Part shown: in pieces, positions 37,074 through 50,362 of the stretch
How the letters are laid out: every line of letters starts with the position of its first letter
Position numbering within the stretch: the first letter of the stretch is position 1
Assembly (NCBI RefSeq): GCF_963576545.1
Contig: NW_026870560.1
Coordinates: forward strand, 994,501 to 1,058,500
Origin: Limanda limanda
Lineage: Eukaryota; Chordata; Actinopteri; Pleuronectiformes; Pleuronectidae
Direction: 5' to 3'
Length of the DNA stretch: 64,000 nt
Position numbers and translations under genes: made by a program
The notes under the pieces: model-generated
Databases searched by the model: none
Told to the model about the DNA's origin: nothing
Seen by the model: the letters and a program-made list of their open reading frames with translations, nothing else

Positions 37074-40000
37074 CCTCAGATTTGGGGGAATTTCGTCGGT
37101 CGACCTCTTCCGAAGGTCGTACAAGCTCGGGGATGGTACCAATCGATCCGCAGGACCCAAATTAGTCCAGATGCAACCACTTTCCAAGTCTCTCCGACCT
37201 TCACAAAAAAAGTTATTCAAGAATATCTCTTTCTCCTATGTGCTTTCATCCCTAACCCTAACCCTAACCCTTCCGAAAGTCGGAGAAGCTCAAGGATGGT
37301 ACTGATCGATGCGCGCTACCCCATTTAGTGGGGGCAGAGCCTACTTGCAAGTCTCTCCGACCTTCACAAAAAAAGTTATTCAAGAATATCTCTTTCTCCT
37401 ATGTGCTTTCATCCCTAACCCTAACCCTAACCCTTCCGAAAGTCGGAGAAGCTCAAGGATGGTACCGATCGATGCGCGCTACCCCATTTAGTGGGGGTAG
37501 AGCCTACTTGCAAGTCTCTCCGACCTTCACAAAAAAAGTTATTCAAGAATATCTCTTTCTCCTATGTGCTTTCATCCCTAACCCTAACCCTAACCCTTCC
37601 GAAAGTCGGAGAAGCTCAAGGATGGTACCGATCGATGCGCGCTACCCCATTTAGTGGGGGTAGAGCCTACTTGCAAGTCTCTCCGACCTTCACAAAAAAA
37701 GTTATTCAAGAATATCTCTTTCTCCTATGTGCTTTCATCCCTAACCCTAACCCTAACCCTTCCGAAAGTCGGAGAAGCTCAAGGATGGTACCGATCGATG
37801 CGCGCAACCCCATTTAGTGGGGGTAGAGCCTACTTGCAAGTCTCTCCGACCTTCACAAAAAAAGTTATTCAAGAATATCTCTTTCTCCTATGTGCTTTCA
37901 TCCCTAACCCTAACCCTAACCCTTCCGAAAGTCGGAGAAGCTCAAGGATGGTACCGATCGATGCGCGTTACCCCATTTAGTGGGGGTAGAGCCTACTTGC
38001 AAGTCTCTCCGACCTTCACAAAAAAAGTTATTCAAGAATATCTCTTTCTCCTATGTGCTTTCATCCCGAACCCTAACCCTAACCCTTCCGAAAGTCGGAG
38101 AAGCTCAAGGATGGTACCGATCGATGCGCGCAACCCCATTTAGTGGGGGTAGAGCCTACTTGCAAGTCTCTCCGACCTTCACAAAAAAAGTAATTCAAGA
38201 ATATCTCCTCAGATTTGGGGGAATTTCGTCGGTCGACCTCTTCCGAAGGTCGTACAAGCTCGGGGATGGTACCAATCGATCCGCAGGACCCAAATTAGTC
38301 CAGATGCAACCACTTTCCAAGTCTCTCCGACCTTCACAAAAAAAGTTATTCAAGAATATCTCTTTCTCCTATGTGCTTTCATCCCTAACCCTAACCCTAA
38401 CCCTTCCGAAAGTCGGAGAAGCTCAAGGATGGTACCGATCGATGCGCGCTACCCCATTTAGTGGGGGTAGAGCCTACTTGCAAGTCTCTCCGACCTTCAC
38501 AAAAAAAGTTATTCAAGAATATCTCTTTCTCCTATGTGCTTTCATCCCTAACCCTAACCCTAACCCTTCCGAAAGTCGGAGAAGCTCAAGGATGGTACCG
38601 ATCGATGCGCGCAACCCCATTTAGTGGGGGTAGAGCCTACTTGCAAGTCTCTCCGACCTTCACAAAAAAAGTTATTCAAGAATATCTCCTCAGATTTGGG
38701 GGAATTTCGTCGGTCGACCTCTTCCGAAGGTCGTACAAGCTCGGGGATGGTACCAATCGATCCGCAGGACCCAAATTAGTCCAGATGCAACCACTTTCCA
38801 AGTCTCTCCGACCTTCACAAAAAAAGTTATTCAAGAATATCTCTTTCTCCTATGTGCTTTCATCCCTAACCCTAACCCTAACCCTTCCGAAAGTCGGAGA
38901 AGCTCAAGGATGGTACCGATCGATGCGCGCTACCCCATTTAGTGGGGGTAGAGCCTACTTGCAAGTCTCTCCGACCTTCACAAAAAAAGTTATTCAAGAA
39001 TATCTCCTCAGATTTGGGGGAATTTCGTCGGTCGACCTCTTCCGAAGGTCGTACAAGCTCGGGGATGGTACCAATCGATCCGCAGGACCCAAATTAGTCC
39101 AGATGCAACCACTTTCCAAGTCTCTCCGACCTTCACAAAAAAAGTTATTCAAGAATATCTCTTTCTCCTATGTGCTTTCATCCCTAACCCTAACCCTAAC
39201 CCTTCCGAAAGTCGGAGAAGCTCAAGGATGGTACTGATCGATGCGCGCTACCCCATTTAGTGGGGGTAGAGCCTACTTGCAAGTCTCTCCGACCTTCACA
39301 AAAAAAGTTATTCAAGAATATCTCTTTCTCCTATGTGCTTTCATCCCTAACCCTAACCCTAACCCTTCCGAAAGTCGGAGAAGCTCAAGGATGGTACCGA
39401 TCGATGCGCGCAACCCCATTTAGTGGGGGTAGAGCCTACTTGCAAGTCTCTCCGACCTTCACAAAAAAAGTTATTCAAGAATATCTCCTCAGATTTGGGG
39501 GAATTTCGTCGGTCGACCTCTTCCGAAGGTCGTACAAGCTCGGGGATGGTACCAATCGATCCGCAGGACCCAAATTAGTCCAGATGCAACCACTTTCCAA
39601 GTCTCTCCGACCTTCACAAAAAAAGTTATTCAAGAATATCTCTTTCTCCTATGTGCTTTCATCCCTAACCCTAACCCTAACCCTTCCGAAAGTCGGAGAA
39701 GCTCAAGGATGGTACCGATCGATGCGCGCTACCCCATTTAGTGGGGGTAGAGCCTACTTGCAAGTCTCTCCGACCTTCACAAAAAAAGTTATTCAAGAAT
39801 ATCTCTTTCTCCTATGTGCTTTCATCCCTAACCCTAACCCTAACCCTTCCGAAAGTCGGAGAAGCTCAAGGATGGTACCGATCGATGCGCGCTACCCCAT
39901 TTAGTGGGGGTAGAGCCTACTTGCAAGTCTCTCCGACCTTCACAAAAAAAGTTATTCAAGAATATCTCTTTCTCCTATGTGCTTTCATCCCTAACCCTAA

Positions 40001-41086
40001 CCCTAACCCTTCCGAAAGTCGGAGAAGCTCAAGGATGGTACCGATCGATGCGCGCTACCACATTTAGTGGGGGTAGAGCCTACTTGCAAGTCTCTCCGAC
40101 CTTCACAAAAAAAGTTATTCAAGAATATCTCTTTCTCCTATGTGCTTTCATCCCTAACCCTAACCCTAACCCTTCCGAAAGTCGGAGAAGCTCAAGGATG
40201 GTACCGATCGATGCGCGCAACCCCATTTAGTGGGGGTAGAGCCTACTTGCAAGTCTCTCCGACCTTCACAAAAAAAGTAATTCAAGAATATCTCCTCAGA
40301 TTTGGGGGAATTTCGTCGGTCGACCTCTTCCGAAGGTCGTACAAGCTCGGGGATGGTACCAATCGATCCGCAGGACCCAAATTAGTCCAGATGCAACCAC
40401 TTTCCAAGTCTCTCCGACCTTCACAAAAAAAGTTATTCAAGAATATCTCTTTCTCCTATGTGCTTTCATCCCTAACCCTAACCCTAACCCTTCCGAAAGT
40501 CGGAGAAGCTCAAGGATGGTACCGATCGATGCGCGCTACCCCATTTAGTGGGGGTAGAGCCTACTTGCAAGTCTCTCCGACCTTCACAAAAAAATTTATT
40601 CAAGAATATCTCTTTCTCCTATGTGCTTTCATCCCTAACCCTAACCCTAACCCTTCCGAAAGTCGGAGAAGCTCAAGGATGGTACCGATCGATGCGCGCA
40701 ACCCCATTTAGTGGGGGTAAAGCCTACTTGCAAGTCTCTCCGACCTTCACAAAAAAAGTTATTCAAGAATATCTCCTCAGATTTGGGGGAATTTCGTCGG
40801 TCGACCTCTTTCAAAGGTCGTACAAGCTCGGGGATGGTACCAATCGATCCGCAGGACCCAAATTAGTCCAGATGCAACCACTTTCCAAGTCTCTCCGACC
40901 TTCACAAAAAAAGTTATTCAAGAATATCTCTTTCTCCTATGTGCTTTCATCCCTAACCCTAACCCTTCCGAAAGTCGGAGAAGCTCAAGGATGGTACCGA
41001 TCGATGCGCGCTACCCCATTTAGTGGGGGTAGAGCCTACTTGCAAGTCTCTCAGACCTTCACAAAAAAAGTTATTCAAGAATATCT
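37074..41086 (+). repeat. 4013-bp higher-order unit, copy 1
   Basis: A runs are 6,2,1,2,4,2,1. Markers are a GCGCGTTACC A (37963), CATCCCGAACC (38068), GTAATTC tails (38192 and 40279), GGTACTG (about 39233), CTACCACATTT (about 40057), a missing G giving AAAATTTATT (40595) and CTTTCAAAGG in the B at 40775. From about 37.6 kb on, every marker recurs 4013 bp downstream. The first half kilobase matches less well, so the true duplication is phased at about 37.65-41.67 kb. Confidence 0.92.
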
Positions 41087-44000
41087 CCTCAGATTTGGGG
41101 GAATTTCGTCGGTCGACCTCTTCCGAAGGTCGTACAAGCTCGGGGATGGTACCAATCGATCCGCAGGACCCAAATTAGTCCAGATGCAACCACTTTCCAA
41201 GTCTCTCCGACCTTCACAAAAAAAGTTATTCAAGAATATCTCTTTCTCCTATGTGCTTTCATCCCTAACCCTAACCCTAACCCTTCCGAAAGTCGGAGAA
41301 GCTCAAGGATGGTACCGATCGATGCGCGCTACCCCATTTAGTGGGGGCAGAGCCTACTTGCAAGTCTCTCCGACCTTCACAAAAAAAGTTATTCAAGAAT
41401 ATCTCTTTCTCCTATGTGCTTTCATCCCTAACCCTAACCCTAACCCTTCCGAAAGTCGGAGAAGCTCAAGGATGGTACCGATCGATGTGCGCTACCCCAT
41501 TTAGTGGGGGTAGAGCCTACTTGCAAGTCTCTCCGACCTTCACAAAAAAAGTTATTCAAGAATATCTGTTTCTCCTATGTGCTTTCATCCCTAACCCTAA
41601 CCCTAACCCTTCCGAAAGTCGGAGAAGCTCAAGGATGGTACCGATCGATGCGCGCTACCCCATTTAGTGGGGGTAGAGCCTACTTGCAAGTCTCTCCGAC
41701 CTTCACAAAAAAAGTTATTCAAGAATATCTCTTTCTCCTATGTGCTTTCATCCCTAACCCTAACCCTAACCCTTCCGAAAGTCGGAGAAGCTCAAGGATG
41801 GTACCGATCGATGCGCGCAACCCCATTTAGTGGGGGTAGAGCCTACTTGCAAGTCTCTCCGACCTTCACAAAAAAAGTTATTCAAGAATATCTCTTTCTC
41901 CTATGTGCTTTCATCCCTAACCCTAACCCTAACCCTTCCGAAAGTCGGAGAAGCTCAAGGATGGTACCGATCGATGCGCGTTACCCCATTTAGTGGGGGT
42001 AGAGCCTACTTGCAAGTCTCTCCGACCTTCACAAAAAAAGTTATTCAAGAATATCTCTTTCTCCTATGTGCTTTCATCCCGAACCCTAACCCTAACCCTT
42101 CCGAAAGTCGGAGAAGCTCAAGGATGGTACCGATCGATGCGCGCAACCCCATTTAGTGGGGGTAGAGCCTACTTGCAAGTCTCTCCGACCTTCACAAAAA
42201 AAGTAATTCAAGAATATCTCCTCAGATTTGGGGGAATTTCGTCGGTCGACCTCTTCCGAAGGTCGTACAAGCTCGGGGATGGTACCAATCGATCCGCAGG
42301 ACCCAAATTAGTCCAGATGCAACCACTTTCCAAGTCTCTCCGACCTTCACAAAAAAAGTTATTCAAGAATATCTCTTTCTCCTATGTGCTTTCATCCCTA
42401 ACCCTAACCCTAACCCTTCCGAAAGTCGGAGAAGCTCAAGGATGGTACCGATCGATGCGCGCTACCCCATTTAGTGGGGGTAGAGCCTACTTGCAAGTCT
42501 CTCCGACCTTCACAAAAAAAGTTATTCAAGAATATCTCTTTCTCCTATGTGCTTTCATCCCTAACCCTAACCCTAACCCTTCCGAAAGTCGGAGAAGCTC
42601 AAGGATGGTACCGATCGATGCGCGCAACCCCATTTAGTGGGGGTAGAGCCTACTTGCAAGTCTCTCCGACCTTCACAAAAAAAGTTATTCAAGAATATCT
42701 CCTCAGATTTGGGGGAATTTCGTCGGTCGACCTCTTCCGAAGGTCGTACAAGCTCGGGGATGGTACCAATCGATCCGCAGGACCCAAATTAGTCCAGATG
42801 CAACCACTTTCCAAGTCTCTCCGACCTTCACAAAAAAAGTTATTCAAGAATATCTCTTTCTCCTATGTGCTTTCATCCCTAACCCTAACCCTAACCCTTC
42901 CGAAAGTCGGAGAAGCTCAAGGATGGTACCGATCGATGCGCGCTACCCCATTTAGTGGGGGTAGAGCCTACTTGCAAGTCTCTCCGACCTTCACAAAAAA
43001 AGTTATTCAAGAATATCTCCTCAGATTTGGGGGAATTTCGTCGGTCGACCTCTTCCGAAGGTCGTACAAGCTCGGGGATGGTACCAATCGATCCGCAGGA
43101 CCCAAATTAGTCCAGATGCAACCACTTTCCAAGTCTCTCCGACCTTCACAAAAAAAGTTATTCAAGAATATCTCTTTCTCCTATGTGCTTTCATCCCTAA
43201 CCCTAACCCTAACCCTTCCGAAAGTCGGAGAAGCTCAAGGATGGTACTGATCGATGCGCGCTACCCCATTTAGTGGGGGTAGAGCCTACTTGCAAGTCTC
43301 TCCGACCTTCACAAAAAAAGTTATTCAAGAATATCTCTTTCTCCTATGTGCTTTCATCCCTAACCCTAACCCTAACCCTTCCGAAAGTCGGAGAAGCTCA
43401 AGGATGGTACCGATCGATGCGCGCAACCCCATTTAGTGGGGGTAGAGCCTACTTGCAAGTCTCTCCGACCTTCACAAAAAAAGTTATTCAAGAATATCTC
43501 CTCAGATTTGGGGGAATTTCGTCGGTCGACCTCTTCCGAAGGTCGTACAAGCTCGGGGATGGTACCAATCGATCCGCAGGACCCAAATTAGTCCAGATGC
43601 AACCACTTTCCAAGTCTCTCCGACCTTCACAAAAAAAGTTATTCAAGAATATCTCTTTCTCCTATGTGCTTTCATCCCTAACCCTAACCCTAACCCTTCC
43701 GAAAGTCGGAGAAGCTCAAGGATGGTACCGATCGATGCGCGCTACCCCATTTAGTGGGGGTAGAGCCTACTTGCAAGTCTCTCCGACCTTCACAAAAAAA
43801 GTTATTCAAGAATATCTCTTTCTCCTATGTGCTTTCATCCCTAACCCTAACCCTAACCCTTCCGAAAGTCGGAGAAGCTCAAGGATGGTACCGATCGATG
43901 CGCGCTACCCCATTTAGTGGGGGTAGAGCCTACTTGCAAGTCTCTCCGACCTTCACAAAAAAAGTTATTCAAGAATATCTCTTTCTCCTATGTGCTTTCA

Positions 44001-45099
44001 TCCCTAACCCTAACCCTAACCCTTCCGAAAGTCGGAGAAGCTCAAGGATGGTACCGATCGATGCGCGCTACCACATTTAGTGGGGGTAGAGCCTACTTGC
44101 AAGTCTCTCCGACCTTCACAAAAAAAGTTATTCAAGAATATCTCTTTCTCCTATGTGCTTTCATCCCTAACCCTAACCCTAACCCTTCCGAAAGTCGGAG
44201 AAGCTCAAGGATGGTACCGATCGATGCGCGCAACCCCATTTAGTGGGGGTAGAGCCTACTTGCAAGTCTCTCCGACCTTCACAAAAAAAGTAATTCAAGA
44301 ATATCTCCTCAGATTTGGGGGAATTTCGTCGGTCGACCTCTTCCGAAGGTCGTACAAGCTCGGGGATGGTACCAATCGATCCGCAGGACCCAAATTAGTC
44401 CAGATGCAACCACTTTCCAAGTCTCTCCGACCTTCACAAAAAAAGTTATTCAAGAATATCTCTTTCTCCTATGTGCTTTCATCCCTAACCCTAACCCTAA
44501 CCCTTCCGAAAGTCGGAGAAGCTCAAGGATGGTACCGATCGATGCGCGCTACCCCATTTAGTGGGGGTAGAGCCTACTTGCAAGTCTCTCCGACCTTCAC
44601 AAAAAAATTTATTCAAGAATATCTCTTTCTCCTATGTGCTTTCATCCCTAACCCTAACCCTAACCCTTCCGAAAGTCGGAGAAGCTCAAGGATGGTACCG
44701 ATCGATGCGCGCAACCCCATTTAGTGGGGGTAAAGCCTACTTGCAAGTCTCTCCGACCTTCACAAAAAAAGTTATTCAAGAATATCTCCTCAGATTTGGG
44801 GGAATTTCGTCGGTCGACCTCTTTCAAAGGTCGTACAAGCTCGGGGATGGTACCAATCGATCCGCAGGACCCAAATTAGTCCAGATGCAACCACTTTCCA
44901 AGTCTCTCCGACCTTCACAAAAAAAGTTATTCAAGAATATCTCTTTCTCCTATGTGCTTTCATCCCTAACCCTAACCCTTCCGAAAGTCGGAGAAGCTCA
45001 AGGATGGTACCGATCGATGCGCGCTACCCCATTTAGTGGGGGTAGAGCCTACTTGCAAGTCTCTCAGACCTTCACAAAAAAAGTTATTCAAGAATATCT
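41087..45099 (+). repeat. 4013-bp higher-order unit, copy 2
   Basis: Same run order 6,2,1,2,4,2,1 with the copy 1 markers at 41976, 42081, 42205, 44292, about 43246, about 44070, 44608 and about 44819. Two extra markers, GATGTGCGC (about 41486) and AATATCTGTTTC (41568), are absent from copy 1 but recur downstream at 45499 and 45581. They therefore arose before the second round of copying. Confidence 0.92.
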
Positions 45100-48000
45100 C
45101 CTCAGATTTGGGGGAATTTCGTCGGTCGACCTCTTCCGAAGGTCGTACAAGCTCGGGGATGGTACCAATCGATCCGCAGGACCCAAATTAGTCCAGATGC
45201 AACCACTTTCCAAGTCTCTCCGACCTTCACAAAAAAAGTTATTCAAGAATATCTCTTTCTCCTATGTGCTTTCATCCCTAACCCTAACCCTAACCCTTCC
45301 GAAAGTCGGAGAAGCTCAAGGATGGTACCGATCGATGCGCGCTACCCCATTTAGTGGGGGCAGAGCCTACTTGCAAGTCTCTCCGACCTTCACAAAAAAA
45401 GTTATTCAAGAATATCTCTTTCTCCTATGTGCTTTCATCCCTAACCCTAACCCTAACCCTTCCGAAAGTCGGAGAAGCTCAAGGATGGTACCGATCGATG
45501 TGCGCTACCCCATTTAGTGGGGGTAGAGCCTACTTGCAAGTCTCTCCGACCTTCACAAAAAAAGTTATTCAAGAATATCTGTTTCTCCTATGTGCTTTCA
45601 TCCCTAACCCTAACCCTAACCCTTCCGAAAGTCGGAGAAGCTCAAGGATGGTACCGATCGATGCGCGCTACCCCATTTAGTGGGGGTAGAGCCTACTTGC
45701 AAGTCTCTCCGACCTTCACAAAAAAAGTTATTCAAGAATATCTCTTTCTCCTATGTGCTTTCATCCCTAACCCTAACCCTAACCCTTCCGAAAGTCGGAG
45801 AAGCTCAAGGATGGTACCGATCGATGCGCGCAACCCCATTTAGTGGGGGTAGAGCCTACTTGCAAGTCTCTCCGACCTTCACAAAAAAAGTTATTCAAGA
45901 ATATCTCCTCAGATTTGGGGGAATTTCGTCGGTCGACCTCTTCCGAAGGTCGTACAAGCTCGGGGATGGTACCAATCGATCCGCAGGACCCAAATTAGTC
46001 CAGATGCAACCACTTTCCAAGTCTCTCCGACCTTCACAAAAAAAGTTATTCAAGAATATCTCTTTCTCCTATGTGCTTTCATCCCTAACCCTAACCCTTC
46101 CGAAAGTCGGAGAAGCTCAAGGATGGTACCGATCGATGCGCGCTACCCCATTTAGTGGGAGTAGAGCCTACTTGCAAGTCTCTCCGACCTTCACAAAAAA
46201 AGTTATTCAAGAATATCTCTTTCTCCTATGTGCTTTCATCCCTAACCCTAACCCTAACCCTTCCGAAAGTCGGAGAAGCTCAAGGATGGTACCGATCGAT
46301 GCGCGCAACCCCATTTAGTGGGGGTAGAGCCTACTTGCAAGTCTCTCCGACCTTCACAAAAAAAGTTATTCAAGAATATCTCCTCAGATTTGGGGGAATT
46401 TCGTCGGTCGACCTCTTCCGAAGGTCGTACAAGCTCGGGGATGGTACCAATCGATCCGCAGGACCCAAATTAGTCCAGATGCAACCACTTTCCAAGTCTC
46501 TCCGACCTTCACAAAAAAAGTTATTCAAGAATATCTCTTTCTCCTATGTGCTTTCATCCCTAACCCTAACCCTAACCCTTCCGAAAGTCGGAGAAGCTCA
46601 AGGATGGTACCGATCGATGCGCGCTACCCCATTTAGTGGGGGTAGAGCCTACTTGCAAGTCTCTCCGACCTTCACAAAAAAAGTTATTCAAGAATATCTC
46701 TTTCTCCTATGTGCTTTCATCCCTAACCCTAACCCTAACCCTTCCGAAAGTCGGAGAAGCTCAAGGATGGTACCGATCGATGCGCGCTACCCCATTTAGT
46801 GGGGGTAGAGCCTACTTGCAAGTCTCTCCGACCTTCACAAAAAAAGTTATTCAAGAATATCTCTTTCTCCTATGTGCTTTCATCCCTAACCCTAACCCTA
46901 ACCCTTCCGAAAGTCGGAGAAGCTCAAGGATGGTACCGATCGATGCGCGCTACCACATTTAGTGGGGGTAGAGCCTACTTGCAAGTCTCTCCGACCTTCA
47001 CAAAAAAAGTTATTCAAGAATATCTCTTTCTCCTATGTGCTTTCATCCCTAACCCTAACCCTAACCCTTCCGAAAGTCGGAGAAGCTCAAGGATGGTACC
47101 GATCGATGCGCGCAACCCCATTTAGTGGGGGTAGAGCCTACTTGCAAGTCTCTCCGACCTTCACAAAAAAAGTAATTCAAGAATATCTCCTCAGATTTGG
47201 GGGAATTTCGTCGGTCGACCTCTTCCGAAGGTCGTACAAGCTCGGGGATGGTACCAATCGATCCGCAGGACCCAAATTAGTCCAGATGCAACCACTTTCC
47301 AAGTCTCTCCGACCTTCACAAAAAAAGTTATTCAAGAATATCTCTTTCTCCTATGTGCTTTCATCCCTAACCCTAACCCTAACCCTTCCGAAAGTCGGAG
47401 AAGCTCAAGGATGGTACCGATCGATGCGCGCTACCCCATTTAGTGGGGGTAGAGCCTACTTGCAAGTCTCTCCGACCTTCACAAAAAAATTTATTCAAGA
47501 ATATCTCTTTCTCCTATGTGCTTTCATCCCTAACCCTAACCCTAACCCTTCCGAAAGTCGGAGAAGCTCAAGGATGGTACCGATCGATGCGCGCAACCCC
47601 ATTTAGTGGGGGTAAAGCCTACTTGCAAGTCTCTCCGACCTTCACAAAAAAAGTTATTCAAGAATATCTCCTCAGATTTGGGGGAATTTCGTCGGTCGAC
47701 CTCTTTCAAAGGTCGTACAAGCTCGGGGATGGTACCAATCGATCCGCAGGACCCAAATTAGTCCAGATGCAACCACTTTCCAAGTCTCTCCGACCTTCAC
47801 AAAAAAAGTTATTCAAGAATATCTCTTTCTCCTATGTGCTTTCATCCCTAACCCTAACCCTTCCGAAAGTCGGAGAAGCTCAAGGATGGTACCGATCGAT
47901 GCGCGCTACCCCATTTAGTGGGGGTAGAGCCTACTTGCAAGTCTCTCAGACCTTCACAAAAAAAGTTATTCAAGAATATCTCCTCAGATTTGGGGGAATT

Positions 48001-50362
48001 TCGTCGGTCGACCTCTTCCGAAGGTCGTACAAGCTCGGGGATGGTACCAATCGATCCGCAGGACCCAAATTAGTCCAGATGCAACCACTTTCCAAGTCTC
48101 TCCGACCTTCACAAAAAAAGTTATTCAAGAATATCTCTTTCTCCTATGTGCTTTCATCCCTAACCCTAACCCTTCCGAAAGTCGGAGAAGCTCAAGGATG
48201 GTACCGATCGATGCGCGCTACCCCATTTAGTGGGGGCAGAGCCTACTTGCAAGTCTCTCCGACCTTCACAAAAAAAGTTATTCAAGAATATCTCTTTCTC
48301 CTATGTGCTTTCATCCCTAACCCTAACCCTTCCGAAAGTCGGAGAAGCTCAAGGATGGTACCGATCGATGTGCGCTACCCCATTTAGTGGGGGTAGAGCC
48401 TACTTGCAAGTCTCTCCGACCTTCACAAAAAAAGTTATTCAAGAATATCTGTTTCTCCTATGTGCTTTCATCCCTAACCCTAACCCTAACCCTTCCGAAA
48501 GTCGGAGAAGCTCAAGGATGGTACCGATCGATGCGCGCTACCCCATTTAGTGGGGGTAGAGCCTACTTGCAAGTCTCTCCGACCTTCACAAAAAAAGTTA
48601 TTCAAGAATATCTCTTTCTCCTATGTGCTTTCATCCCTAACCCTAACCCTAACCCTTCCGAAAGTCGGAGAAGCTCAAGGATGGTACCGATCGATGCGCG
48701 CAACCCCATTTAGTGGGGGTAGAGCCTACTTGCAAGTCTCTCCGACCTTCACAAAAAAAGTTATTCAAGAATATCTCCTCAGATTTGGGGGAATTTCGTC
48801 GGTCGACCTCTTCCGAAGGTCGTACAAGCTCGGGGATGGTACCAATCGATCCGCAGGACCCAAATTAGTCCAGATGCAACCACTTTCCAAGTCTCTCCGA
48901 CCTTCACAAAAAAAGTTATTCAAGAATATCTCTTTCTCCTATGTGCTTTCATCCCTAACCCTAACCCTTCCGAAAGTCGGAGAAGCTCAAGGATGGTACC
49001 GATCGATGCGCGCTACCCCATTTAGTGGGAGTAGAGCCTACTTGCAAGTCTCTCCGACCTTCACAAAAAAAGTTATTCAAGAATATCTCTTTCTCCTATG
49101 TGCTTTCATCCCTAACCCTAACCCTAACCCTTCCGAAAGTCGGAGAAGCTCAAGGATGGTACCGATCGATGCGCGCAACCCCATTTAGTGGGGGTAGAGC
49201 CTACTTGCAAGTCTCTCCGACCTTCACAAAAAAAGTTATTCAAGAATATCTCCTCAGATTTGGGGGAATTTCGTCGGTCGACCTCTTCCGAAGGTCGTAC
49301 AAGCTCGGGGATGGTACCAATCGATCCGCAGGACCCAAATTAGTCCAGATGCAACCACTTTCCAAGTCTCTCCGACCTTCACAAAAAAAGTTATTCAAGA
49401 ATATCTCTTTCTCCTATGTGCTTTCATCCCTAACCCTAACCCTAACCCTTCCGAAAGTCGGAGAAGCTCAAGGATGGTACCGATCGATGCGCGCTACCCC
49501 ATTTAGTGGGGGTAGAGCCTACTTGCAAGTCTCTCCGACCTTCACAAAAAAAGTTATTCAAGAATATCTCTTTCTCCTATGTGCTTTCATCCCTAACCCT
49601 AACCCTAACCCTTCCGAAAGTCGGAGAAGCTCCAGGATGGTACCGATCGATGCGCGCTACCCCATTTAGTGGGGGTAGAGCCTACTTGCAAGTCTCTCCG
49701 ACCTTCACAAAAAAAGTTATTCAAGAATATCTCCTCAGATTTGGGGGAATTTCGTCGGTCGACCTCTTCCGAAGGTCGTACAAGCTCGGGGATGGTACCA
49801 ATCGATCCGCAGGACACAAATTAGTCCAGATGCAACCACTTTCCAAGTCTCTCCGACCTTCACAAAAAAAGTTATTCAAGAATATCTCTTTCTCCTATGT
49901 GCTTTCATCCCTAACCCTAACCCTAACCCTTCCGAAAGTCGGAGAAGCTCAAGGATGGTACCGATCGATGCGCGCTACCCCATTTAGTGGGGGTAAAGCC
50001 TACTTGCAAGTCTCTCCGACCTTCACAAAAAAAGTTATTCAAGAATATCTCCTCAGATTTGGGGGAATTTCGTCGGTCGACCTCTTTCGAAGGTCGTACA
50101 AGCTCGGGGATGGTACCAATCGATCCGCAGGACCCAAATTAGTCCAGATGCAACCACTTTCCAAGTCTCTCCGACCTTCACAAAAAAAGTTATTCAAGAA
50201 TATCTCTTTCTCCTATGTGCTTTCATCCCTAACCCTAACCCTTCCGAAAGTCGGAGAAGCTCAAAGATGGTACCGATCGATGCGCGCTACCCCATTTAGT
50301 GGGGGTAGAGCCTACTTGCAAGTCTCTCAGACCTTCACAAAAAAAGTTATTCAAGAATATCT
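45100..50362 (+). repeat. 2882/2870-bp duplicated block
   Basis: A runs are 4,2,4,2,1 and 4,2,2,1,1. Marker pairs AAAATTTATT (44608/47490) and the TCTCAGACC cassette (45063/47945) are 2882 bp apart. AATATCTGTTTC (45581/48451) and GTGGGAGTAG (46160/49030) are 2870 bp apart. The 12-bp drop comes from two A monomers, starting at 48137 and about 48294, that have two telomeric units where their partners at 45255 and 45418 have three. The right end is rearranged, with two single-A spacers in a row. Confidence 0.92.
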
